22,957 bases of DNA from Curvibacter sp. (GTDB lineage: Bacteria > Pseudomonadota > Gammaproteobacteria > Burkholderiales > Burkholderiaceae_C): the NCBI GenBank assembly GCA_003500955.1, contig DNQP01000241.1, forward strand, positions 1-22,957, written 5' to 3'. The position numbers and the translations under genes were made by a program. Below the pieces are notes generated by a model, which saw only the letters and a list, made by a program, of their open reading frames with translations, was not told the DNA's origin and searched no databases. This document shows positions 10,839 to 17,600 of this stretch, one piece after another. Position 1 is the first letter of the stretch. Every line of letters starts with the position of its first letter.

Positions 10839-11883
10839 AGACCAGAATCAACAGGTGTCCGATTCCGGTACCGCCATACAAGCTGGCGGCAGCGTCACCC
10901 TCATCAACACCGGATTGAGCTACTCGGACGTTCGAGAAGTTGCTCTCGACGTGTTCAGAGCAAATTTTTTTGAACTTTCAGGAATAGCCAAGGACACTGC
11001 CAGGGCTCGTGCTGAACAGGTCACCGAGGAGTTCCTCTCGAAGCTCGAGAAGGAGAACCCGAACGGTCTAGGTAAGGCCAATGATCCCGATTTCCAGTAC
11101 GCGCTGTTCACGGTGCAACGCGAGTATGCGCGGACGGGTGACAAAGACTTGGGTGACCTGTTGGTTGACTTACTCGTTGATAGAAGCAAACAAGAACAAC
11201 GAGACATACTCCAGATTGTCCTCAACGAGTCCCTAAATACGGCGCCGAAGCTAACGGATAACCAACTGGCTGCACTTGCGATGGTTTTTCTGTTCAAGTA
11301 CACGCAGAACTTCGGCGTAGGGAACCATGAGATGCTCGGGCAGTATCTCGATAAGCATGTGGCCCCTTTCGGACCCAAGCTACTTAAGAATATGGCGGGA
11401 TATCAGCACCTTGAGTTTTGCGGGTGCGGTTCCATCGGCCTTGGAACAATGAATCTAGAGACAATACTTGGTAAGACCTATCAAGGCCAGTTCTTGAAGG
11501 GCTTCGATCCTAAAGAGATTTCGGAGCGCGATATCTCAATTGGGAATGATCCAAGATTCTTCATCCCCTGTTTGAACGATCGTTCTCGTACCCAGGTGCG
11601 TGCGAACAGCAAGGAGGGCTTGGAGAAGATGTTCGAATCTCTAAATGTGCTCGCAGATGATCGGAGCAAGATCCTGGCGCTTTTTGACTTAAACAAAATG
11701 AGTGACTCGGAGATCAAGACTAAGTGTATTGAGATTCGCCCTTACATGGCCGACGTGTTCGATACTTGGTCTGGCTCTGCCATAGCGCAATTCACGCTAA
11801 CAAGCGTCGGAATTGCCATCGGTCACGCCAACATCAAACGGCTTGTTGGAGAGTTCGCCGACTTGTCGATATGGATCAACTGA
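10831..11883 (+). CDS. soluble 350-residue protein with N-terminal IQAGG motif (LPO_1073/Vpar_1526-like)
   Basis: 350 residues from ATG at 10831, which overlaps the preceding stop (ATGCTTAA); an upstream TTG at 10807 is less likely. Residues 9-27 (VSDSGTAIQAGGSVTLINT) form a short motif shared with the tail of the upstream protein: serine, then I-Q-A-G-G, V and N-T in register. After it come GLSYSDVREVALDVFRANF, a charged helical segment (about 45-75) and a helical body with DKDLGDLLVDLLVDRSKQEQR. A cysteine pair sits in LEFCGCGSIGLGT. From memory this layout matches proteins annotated as the LPO_1073/Vpar_1526 family, which has no known function; I could not search. No membrane segment or enzyme motif is visible. 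The gene is AT-rich like its two upstream neighbours and converges on the regulator gene at 11946. Confidence 0.75.
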   Translation: MLKDQNQQVSDSGTAIQAGGSVTLINTGLSYSDVREVALDVFRANFFELSGIAKDTARARAEQVTEEFLSKLEKENPNGLGKANDPDFQYALFTVQREYARTGDKDLGDLLVDLLVDRSKQEQRDILQIVLNESLNTAPKLTDNQLAALAMVFLFKYTQNFGVGNHEMLGQYLDKHVAPFGPKLLKNMAGYQHLEFCGCGSIGLGTMNLETILGKTYQGQFLKGFDPKEISERDISIGNDPRFFIPCLNDRSRTQVRANSKEGLEKMFESLNVLADDRSKILALFDLNKMSDSEIKTKCIEIRPYMADVFDTWSGSAIAQFTLTSVGIAIGHANIKRLVGEFADLSIWIN

Positions 11884-11945
11884 TGCAAAACAGGTCGGTC
11901 GAAAGAGGCTCGTTGTAGCAAGGGCTGCACAGCCACCGTCTAGCG

Positions 11946-12749
11946 TCACCCCAACCCCAACAACTTCGCCAGACTCTTCTCATCCCCCGGCGACACCAGC
12001 ATCAGGTGTTCTTCCAGCTCGCGCAGGTGCTGGTCCATAAGTTTGACCGCGCCTTCGGCATCGCCCTTGGCGATGCAGTCCACGATGCGTTCGTGTTCGT
12101 CATGTTCACAGGCCGCGTTGCCCGGGGGCTGGTGCACGGCGACGATGAGGGAGCAGCGCGAAACGATTTCCTGCAGGTAGCGCTGCAGGATGGGGTTGCC
12201 TGAGAGTTCGGCCAGGCGCAGGTGGTAGGCGCTGGCCAGGCGGGCCCAGGCGGGCTGGTCAAAGCGGTGCATGGCCTCGTGCTCGGCGCGCAGCTGTTCG
12301 CGCAGACCCTTGAGGTCGCGCGCGGTGGCGCGTTCGGCCACCAGGCGCACGATGCTGGCTTCCAGCGCACGGCGGGCTTCGAAGATCTGGCGGGTTTCTT
12401 CACGCGTGGGCACGGCCACGATAGCGCCGCGGTTGGGGCGCAGCTGCACGATGTGGTCGTGCGCCAGCTTCTGCAGCACCTTGCGCACCACCGAGCGGCT
12501 CACCTTGAACAGTTCACACAGCGGCGCTTCCGGCAACTTGGTGCCGGGCTTGAGGCGCTGGCTCATCACGCTGTCGAAGACGGCGCGGTAGATGCGGGCC
12601 TCTACGTCGGTGCTGTCCGCGCTGTCGCCTTCGCCCGCCGTGTCGTCCACGGGCGGGGCGGGCGTGCGCTGGCGCGGCGGGGGCGCACGCCGGGCGGGGC
12701 GTGCGCTGCTGCTGGTCCTCGTGCTACTGGGCGGGGTCGATTTGGGCAT
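11946..12749 (-). CDS. GntR-family transcriptional regulator, FCD/FadR subfamily
   Basis: A 267-residue repressor/activator. Residues 1-48 are an unusual low-complexity Ser/Pro/Arg/Thr-rich leader. The winged helix follows at about 50-118 (RIYRAVFDSVMSQRLKPGTKLPEAPLCELFKVSRSVVRKVLQKL), then the helical FCD ligand domain (about 125-255) with FEARRALEASIVRL and a C-terminal GDAEGAVKLMDQHLRELEEHL. In the FCD metal site the usual D-x-x-F-H reads A-S-A-Y-H, so one metal-binding aspartate seems to be replaced. The start lies 26 nt inside the end of the amidase gene, with no clear Shine-Dalgarno, so it is the last gene of the minus operon and is probably coupled to it. It most likely controls the two divergent operons in response to their substrate or a breakdown product. 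Confidence 0.88.
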   Translation of the reverse strand: MPKSTPPSSTRTSSSARPARRAPPPRQRTPAPPVDDTAGEGDSADSTDVEARIYRAVFDSVMSQRLKPGTKLPEAPLCELFKVSRSVVRKVLQKLAHDHIVQLRPNRGAIVAVPTREETRQIFEARRALEASIVRLVAERATARDLKGLREQLRAEHEAMHRFDQPAWARLASAYHLRLAELSGNPILQRYLQEIVSRCSLIVAVHQPPGNAACEHDEHERIVDCIAKGDAEGAVKLMDQHLRELEEHLMLVSPGDEKSLAKLLGLG

Positions 12750-13935
12750 GCAGTCTGCGTGCGAGTTGGATCAGGGCCAGGTCGCTGCCGGCCGGTCCCA
12801 GCAGCGAGACACCGAGTATGTCACCGCCCGTGGTGCGCACGGGCAGGCTGATCTGCGGCAGGCCACACAGGCCGGCGATGCAGGTGATGGCCATGGTGCG
12901 CAGGCGCACGGCGTCCACGTCGGCCGCTTGTGCGTTACGCAGCGGCGCCAGGCTGGCGGCCGAGGGCAGCAGCAGCAGGCCGTCCGTGCCCAGCAGACCA
13001 TGCACGTGGGCGCGGATCTGCGCTTGCGTGGCACGCGCAGCGGCCGAGGCTTCGGTCGTGACCTGGCTCGCGGCCTTCCAGCGGCCGGCAATGGCCGGGC
13101 TGAAGACCGGTTGGGTCTGGGTGATCCAGTCGCCGTGCACCTGCCAGCCTTCAAAGGCGCCGGCCGTCACATAGGTCTGGCGCCAGGCGGCCAGGCCGGT
13201 GTCGCCCGCGATGCGCAGGCCTTCGGGCACGCAGGCCAGCTGGTGGGCCAGGGCGTCACGCGCGCGCTGCAGCGGGGTGGTGAAGATATCGTCGGCCAGT
13301 TCCCAGGCGTCCAGGGGCAGCAGCAGGCGGCGCGGGGCGTAGCTGCTGGCGGGCAGCAGCACGCGGCCCACGCGTTCAAACACCTCGGCATCCTTGGCCA
13401 GCCAGGTGGCGGTGTCGAAGCTGGGGTGCAGGGGCACGAGGCCGGCACTGGAGACCAGGCCGTGCGTGGTGCGCAGGCCCCAGAGGCCGCAATAGCTGGC
13501 GGGCACGCGGGTGGAGCCACCGGTGTCGGTGCCGAGCGCAAAGTCCACCAGGCCGGCGGTGACGGCGGCGGCCGAGCCGCTGGAGGAACCGCCTGTGACG
13601 CGCTCCGGGTAGCGCGTGTTGACCGGCGTGCCGTAGTGTGTGTTGTCGCCGTGCAGGCTGTAGGCCAGCTCGTCGGTCAGCACCTTGCCCATGAGCGTGG
13701 CGCCAGCCTGCAGCAGCTGTGCGACGACGGGGCTGTGCTGCGTGGGCACGGGGTGGGTGGCGAGCCAGCTGGGGTTGCCGGCACCCGTGGGGTGGCCTGC
13801 CACGTCGAACAGGTCCTTGGCCGCGAAGCTCAGGCCCGTCAGCGGGCCGCCGGCCTGGCCGGCGACGGTGAACTTGCCGTGCGGCACCCAGGCGCCGACG
13901 GTGTCCGTGATGGTAAAGGGCAGGGGGGCGTTCAT
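12724..13935 (-). CDS. amidase-signature family amidase
   Basis: A 403-residue hydrolase that cleaves an amide or carbamoyl bond through a Ser-Ser-Lys triad. All three residues are visible: K40 in FAAKDLFD, the cis-serine S117 in TGGSSSGSA and the nucleophile S141 in TDTGGSTR. The length is at the short end of the family, close to AMI1-like and AtzE/HpxY-like enzymes. No signal peptide. The open frame extends upstream to 14301, but that part overlaps the deacetylase gene and is not homologous; the ATG at 13935 overlaps the deacetylase stop by 4 nt (ATGA), which fixes the start. In this operon it would act after a ring- or amide-opening step by the CE4 hydrolase. The specific substrate is unknown. 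Confidence 0.9.
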   Translation of the reverse strand: MNAPLPFTITDTVGAWVPHGKFTVAGQAGGPLTGLSFAAKDLFDVAGHPTGAGNPSWLATHPVPTQHSPVVAQLLQAGATLMGKVLTDELAYSLHGDNTHYGTPVNTRYPERVTGGSSSGSAAAVTAGLVDFALGTDTGGSTRVPASYCGLWGLRTTHGLVSSAGLVPLHPSFDTATWLAKDAEVFERVGRVLLPASSYAPRRLLLPLDAWELADDIFTTPLQRARDALAHQLACVPEGLRIAGDTGLAAWRQTYVTAGAFEGWQVHGDWITQTQPVFSPAIAGRWKAASQVTTEASAAARATQAQIRAHVHGLLGTDGLLLLPSAASLAPLRNAQAADVDAVRLRTMAITCIAGLCGLPQISLPVRTTGGDILGVSLLGPAGSDLALIQLARRLHAQIDPAQ

Positions 13936-14855
13936 GCGATGGCCTCGGGATTCTTTTGGGCGATGACGTCCATGTGCTGGCAGATGGCGCCGGGCGTGGC
14001 GAACCAGACCTCGCCGCGGTCCCGCGCGGCCGCGAGGTGCTGCAGGGCGCGGCGCAGGTGGCGCAGGCGGTAGGGCTGGCCCACGAGGTAGGGATGGAGT
14101 GCGATGCCCATGACCAGCGGTTGCTGGCGCGACTGTTCGAGCATCTCGTCGAAGTTGTCGACGATCATCTGCGCGAAGTCCTTGCCGTCCATCTGGCGGC
14201 CCACGATCATGGGGATGTCGTTGAGCTCCTGCGGGTAGGGGATGGACCACAGGCCCGAGCCCTTGCGCGTCTTCATGCGCACGGGCTGGTCGTCGTGGCA
14301 CCAGTTGAGCGTGTAGCGGTAGCCGGTTTCGGCCAGCAGGTCGGGGGTGAGCTTGCTCTCGCTGATCCAGGGCGAGAGCCAGCCCGCGGGCGCCGTTCCG
14401 CTGCGCGCACGCATGCGGTCGCGGCAGAGCACGAGCAGCTCGCGCTCGGCCTCTTCGTCGAGCACGCCCTGGCGTTCGGCATTGCTGTGGCCGTGACCCA
14501 CGAGCTCGTCGCCACGCGCGGCGCAGGCGGCCACGAGTTCGGGGCAGTGGTCGTAGAGCGCGGTGTTGATCAGCGCGGCCGCGGGCAGCTTGAGCTGGTC
14601 GAACAGCTCCAGGCAGCGCCAGGCACCGACACGGTTGCCGTATTCGCGCCAGGAGTAGTTGAGCACGTCGGGCTGGGGCGAGGCCGGGCCGATCATGGCG
14701 CCCAGGCCTTCACCAAAGGCGAAGTGCTCGATGTTGAGCGCCAGGTAGACGGCCAGGCGCGCGCCGCCGGGCCAGTGGTAGTCCGCGCGCTGCGTGATGG
14801 CGCGGTAAGGGAAGCGCCCGTGGTCGGGCAGCAGGCCAGGGTAGATGGCGGGCAT
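13932..14855 (-). CDS. polysaccharide-deacetylase-fold hydrolase (PuuE/PgdA-like, CE4)
   Basis: 307 residues, starting MPAIYPGLLPDHGRFPYRAI. It belongs to the CE4/NodB-fold branch containing PuuE-type allantoinases and Helicobacter PgdA. Recognisable elements, in order: WPGGARLAVYLALNIEHFAF, the YSWREYGNRVG box, the metal-site stretch ELVGHGHSNAERQ, GWLSPWISES, LNWCHDDQPV, PYPQELNDIPMIVGRQ and the C-terminal ALHPYLVGQPYRL with a conserved histidine. No signal peptide, so it is cytoplasmic and unlikely to act on cell-wall polysaccharide; PuuE-like members hydrolyse cyclic ureides or imides. It starts 11 nt after the NTF2-like gene and overlaps the amidase gene by 4 nt. A ring-opening amidohydrolase role is inferred from the neighbours. 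Confidence 0.87.
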   Translation of the reverse strand: MPAIYPGLLPDHGRFPYRAITQRADYHWPGGARLAVYLALNIEHFAFGEGLGAMIGPASPQPDVLNYSWREYGNRVGAWRCLELFDQLKLPAAALINTALYDHCPELVAACAARGDELVGHGHSNAERQGVLDEEAERELLVLCRDRMRARSGTAPAGWLSPWISESKLTPDLLAETGYRYTLNWCHDDQPVRMKTRKGSGLWSIPYPQELNDIPMIVGRQMDGKDFAQMIVDNFDEMLEQSRQQPLVMGIALHPYLVGQPYRLRHLRRALQHLAAARDRGEVWFATPGAICQHMDVIAQKNPEAIA

Positions 14856-14866
14856 GGTGCTGTACC

Positions 14867-15277
14867 TCACAGTGTTGCCAGACCGGCGCGCACCAGCAGC
14901 CATTCGGCGCTGTCGTTCCAGACGTCCATCTGCGTGATCAGGCCCTGCTTCACGACGTAGCGGTCCACGTAGCGGTTGCCTTCGAAGGGCGTGCCGTCGG
15001 GCCAGGTGCCGTAGAGCGTGCCGCGGCTGTAGACGATGGTTTCCTCGTCGGTACCGCCGGCCACGGTCTCGGTGGCATCGATCTTCTTCTTGACCCACTG
15101 GTAGCGCGTGGCGTTGAAGGCCGCGCATTCGGCCGGGGCCTTCATGGCACGGCCGCCGGTGAAGCGGATCTGCAGGCCGGGCGCCACGTACTGGCTGGCC
15201 GCGGCCGGGTCCGGGATCATCAGCAGGCGCAGGTACTCATCGACGATGGCGCCGGGGCTCATCTTGGTGCTGGACAT
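14867..15277 (-). CDS. NTF2-like (SnoaL/ketosteroid-isomerase fold) protein
   Basis: 136 residues from ATG at 15277, preceded by GAGAGGAAC at ribosome-binding distance; the longer frame to 15478 enters the regulatory region and is rejected. The cone-shaped NTF2/SnoaL fold is suggested by the N-terminal helix IVDEYLRLLMIPDP, the LQIRFTGGRAM strand, GTLYGTWPDGTPFEGNRYVDRYVVKQGLITQMDVWND and overall size. Such proteins can be small isomerases, dehydratases or hydrolases, or ligand-binding partners. First gene of the minus operon, 70 nt downstream of the transcript start predicted from a sigma-54 promoter. A second protein of the same broad fold (HpxZ-like) ends the divergent operon. Specific activity unknown. 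Confidence 0.82.
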   Translation of the reverse strand: MSSTKMSPGAIVDEYLRLLMIPDPAAASQYVAPGLQIRFTGGRAMKAPAECAAFNATRYQWVKKKIDATETVAGGTDEETIVYSRGTLYGTWPDGTPFEGNRYVDRYVVKQGLITQMDVWNDSAEWLLVRAGLATL

Positions 15278-15306
15278 CTTCAGTTCCTCTCGTTTCTTCC
15301 CTGTTT

Positions 15307-15323
15307 TGGTGCGACGTGCACCA
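15307..15323. promoter_or_regulatory. 17-bp inverted repeat, possible activator site
   Basis: TGGTGCGACGTGCACCA has perfect 6-base arms (TGGTGC/GCACCA) around five bases. Its centre lies about 143 bases upstream of the start predicted for the plus sigma-54 promoter, a typical distance for an enhancer-binding activator. The arms contain NtrC-like GCACC half-sites but in the opposite order to the usual NtrC palindrome. Confidence 0.35.
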
Positions 15324-15357
15324 GGCGGGGCCGCCAGGGGCGTTCCATCCAAGTGCG

Positions 15358-15373
15358 TGCAAAGAATGTGCCA
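15358..15373 (-). promoter_or_regulatory. sigma-54 (-24/-12) promoter for the hydrolase operon
   Basis: Read on the minus strand, TGGCACATTCTTTGCA matches TGGCACGRNNNTTGCW except at one base, with the required GG-N10-GC spacing. Transcription would start near 15347, about 70 bases before the NTF2-like gene. The operon would then depend on RpoN and an enhancer-binding activator. Confidence 0.65.
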
Positions 15374-15375
15374 TC

Positions 15376-15385
15376 TTGTCAACAA
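15376..15385. promoter_or_regulatory. possible GntR/FCD operator
   Basis: TTGTCAACAA is a perfect 4-2-4 palindrome (TTGT-CA-ACAA), the form typical of FCD-type GntR operators such as TTGT-NN-ACAA. It lies two bases from the minus-strand sigma-54 promoter and upstream of the plus one, so the regulator encoded at 11946-12749 is the natural candidate to bind. Confidence 0.4.
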
Positions 15386-15430
15386 TCTGAATATCATAAT
15401 GAAGACAAAGAAATAGCCACCGTGGCGACA

Positions 15431-15447
15431 CTGGCACGGCCCTTGCA
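15431..15447 (+). promoter_or_regulatory. sigma-54 (-24/-12) promoter for the transporter operon
   Basis: CTGGCACGGCCCTTGCA matches the consensus YTGGCACGRNNNTTGCW at every defined base, with GG-N10-GC spacing. Transcription would begin near 15458, giving a leader of about 46 bases before the binding-protein gene. Confidence 0.75.
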
Positions 15448-15504
15448 TGGCAGTAGGGGCCCGCGGGCTCGCCCGCATCCATCCCCCCTCACGGGAGTCC
15501 TGCC

Positions 15505-16689
15505 ATGACCCGTTCTTCCTTCTCCTTCGGTCGCCGTACCCTGCTCGCCGCCGGCCTGGCGCTGGCCGCTGCCACGCCGGTGCTGGCCAATGAACCCATC
15601 AAGATCGGCCTGGTCACTGCGCTTTCGGGCCAGTCGGCCCTGGCCGGTGAGGCCATCACGCGCGGCATGCAGATCGCCATCGACGAGATCAATGCCAAGG
15701 GCGGCCTGCTCGGCGGCCGCAAGCTGGAGCTGGTGCGCCGTGACGACGAGGCCAACCCCGCCAAGGGAGTGGTGGCCGCGCGCGAGCTGATCTACCGCGA
15801 GAAGGTGGCCGTGGTCTTTGGCGGCCTGGACACGCCGGTGTCCATGGCCATCGTGCCGCTGATGAACCAGGAGAAGGTGCCTTTCATGGGCCCCTGGGCC
15901 GCAGGCACGGGCATCACCCAGAACGGCGCCAATCCCAACTTTGCCTTCCGTGTCTCGGCCGTGGACGAGATCGTCGACGTGGGCATGCTGGCCTATGCGC
16001 AGAAGACCTTCAAGACCGCCAAGCCTGGCCTGATCCTCGTCAACAACCCCTGGGGCGAGAGCAACGAGAAGGGCCTGAAGGCGGCGATGGCCGCCAAGGG
16101 CGTGACGCCCGCGGGCGTGGAGAAGTTCGAGGCCAACGACGTGGACATGGTGCCGCAGCTCACGCGCCTGAAGGCCGCGGGTGCCGACACGCTGTTCATG
16201 GTGGGCAACGTGGGCCCCTCGGCCCAGGTGGTCAAGTCGCTCGAGCGCATGGGCTGGAAGGTGCCGGTGGTGTCGCACTGGGGTCCGGCGGGTGGCCGCT
16301 TCACCGAGCTGGCCGGTGCCATGGCCAAGGACGTGCACTTCGTGCAGACCTACAGCTTCTTCGGCAAGCAGTCGCCCGTGGGTGAGCGCGTGATCAAGGC
16401 CATGATGGCCAAGTACCCCAACGTCAAGGGCCCGGGCGACATCACGCCGGCCGTGGGCGTGGCCAATGCCTACGACGGCATGCACCTGGCGGCCCTGGCC
16501 ATCCAGGCCGCCGGTTCGACCAAGGGCGACGATATCCGCCAGGGTTTCTACAAGATTGAGAAGTTCGAAGGCTTGATCAAGACTTACGTCAAGCCCTTCA
16601 CGCCGACCGTGCACGACGCCGTGCAGGCCAACGACTACGTCTGGGCGCAGTTCGTCGACAACAGGATCGTACCGGTGGGTTTGAACTGA
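15505..16689 (+). CDS. periplasmic substrate-binding protein, Liv/Urt type
   Basis: A 394-residue type-1 periplasmic binding protein (LivJ/AmiC/UrtA fold). The leader MTRSSFSFGRRTLLAAGLAL ends near A-N-E and contains R-R-T-L-L, so export may be by Tat as well as Sec. The mature protein starts PIKIGLVTALSGQSALAGEA, the standard ligand-lobe opening, with YDGMHLAALAI near the C-terminus. The Shine-Dalgarno GGGAG at 15493-15497 is 7 nt from the ATG. It heads the transporter operon downstream of the sigma-54 promoter. Liv-type binding proteins bind amino acids, urea, short amides or aromatic acids; the neighbouring amidase, CE4 hydrolase and HpxZ-like genes favour a nitrogen compound rather than leucine. 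Confidence 0.93.
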   Translation: MTRSSFSFGRRTLLAAGLALAAATPVLANEPIKIGLVTALSGQSALAGEAITRGMQIAIDEINAKGGLLGGRKLELVRRDDEANPAKGVVAARELIYREKVAVVFGGLDTPVSMAIVPLMNQEKVPFMGPWAAGTGITQNGANPNFAFRVSAVDEIVDVGMLAYAQKTFKTAKPGLILVNNPWGESNEKGLKAAMAAKGVTPAGVEKFEANDVDMVPQLTRLKAAGADTLFMVGNVGPSAQVVKSLERMGWKVPVVSHWGPAGGRFTELAGAMAKDVHFVQTYSFFGKQSPVGERVIKAMMAKYPNVKGPGDITPAVGVANAYDGMHLAALAIQAAGSTKGDDIRQGFYKIEKFEGLIKTYVKPFTPTVHDAVQANDYVWAQFVDNRIVPVGLN

Positions 16690-16721
16690 TCAGCTGAGCA
16701 CGGACAAGAGGAGACGCAACG

Positions 16722-17600
16722 ATGCTGGTGTTATCCGCGCTGGTCAGCGGCCTGGGCCTGGGCAGCATGTACGGGCTCATGGCCCTGGGCTTCTACGTGA
16801 CCTATGCCGTGAGCGGCACGGTCAACTTTGCCCAGGGCAGCTCCATGATGCTGGGCGCGGTGCTCACCTACACCTTTGCGCAGACCCTGGGCTGGCCGGG
16901 CTACGCAGCGGTGCTGCTGGCCCTGGCCTTGTGTGCGGCCTACGGCCTGCTGGTGGAAGCCCTGGCCGTGCGTCCCTTCGTGAACCGAGGGTCCGACGCC
17001 TGGCTCATGGCCACGGTGGCGCTGGGCATCGTGCTCGACAACGTGGTCATGGCCACGTATGGCAAGGAGCCGCGCAGCCTGCCCTCGCCGCTGGCGCAGT
17101 CGCCGCTGGAAGTGGGTGGCCTGGGCCTGGGCGTGTACCCGCTGCAGCTGCTGATCCCCGTCGTGGGGCTGGCGCTGGCGGCGGTGCTGCACTCTATGTC
17201 GCGCCGCACGCGCTGGGGCACGGCCATGCTGGCCGTGGTGCAGAACCGCGCGGCCGCGCGCCTTATGGGCATCCCGATCCGCCGCGCGGTGGCGCTGGCC
17301 TTCGCGCTCTCCGCCTTGTTCGCGGGTATTGCCGGCGTGCTGATTGCGCCGCTGATGAATGTGCACTCGGACATGGGTACGCTGTTCGGCCTCAAGGCCT
17401 TTGCGGTGGCCATCCTCGGCGGCATCACCAGCGCCTGGGGCGTGATGATCGCCGGCCTGATCTTCGGCCTGGTCGAGGCCACCATCACCTCGACCCTGGG
17501 CTCGGGCTACACGCAGATCCTGACCTTCGCGCTGGTGATCGCGGCGCTGGCGTGGCGGCCCAACGGCCTGTTCGGCCGCGCAGAGGTGAAGAAGGTATGA
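16722..17600 (+). CDS. branched-chain-type ABC permease, LivH family
   Basis: A 292-residue inner-membrane permease of the LivH/UrtB family, one half of the membrane pore. It opens with SALVSGLGLGSMYGLMALGF and the characteristic VNFAQGSSMMLGA box, and has about eight hydrophobic helices; the ARLMGIPIRRAVALAFALSA coupling loop and KAFAVAILGGITSAWG are conserved. AGAGGAG lies 8 nt before the ATG. It follows the binding-protein gene by 32 nt, and its stop overlaps the start of the fused gene by 4 nt (ATGA). It should pair with the LivM-like part of the next protein. Confidence 0.93.
   Translation: MLVLSALVSGLGLGSMYGLMALGFYVTYAVSGTVNFAQGSSMMLGAVLTYTFAQTLGWPGYAAVLLALALCAAYGLLVEALAVRPFVNRGSDAWLMATVALGIVLDNVVMATYGKEPRSLPSPLAQSPLEVGGLGLGVYPLQLLIPVVGLALAAVLHSMSRRTRWGTAMLAVVQNRAAARLMGIPIRRAVALAFALSALFAGIAGVLIAPLMNVHSDMGTLFGLKAFAVAILGGITSAWGVMIAGLIFGLVEATITSTLGSGYTQILTFALVIAALAWRPNGLFGRAEVKKV

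Noticed and set aside
9782..11883. Classical toxin-antitoxin module or prophage remnant
   Set aside because: No toxin or antitoxin fold, integrase, or phage structural gene is recognisable, and three genes with two membrane proteins do not fit a simple pair.
13936..14301. N-terminal extension of the amidase frame
   Set aside because: Overlaps the deacetylase coding sequence in another frame; amidase homology and the ATGA overlap both put the start at 13935.
15376..15404. Sigma-70 promoter using TTGTCA or the minus-strand TTGACA
   Set aside because: No acceptable -10 hexamer lies at 15-19 bases on either strand, while the sigma-54 elements fit much better.
16931..17596. N-terminal extension of the fused transporter frame
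   Set aside because: It is an out-of-frame reading of the LivH gene; LivM homology begins after the ATG at 17597.
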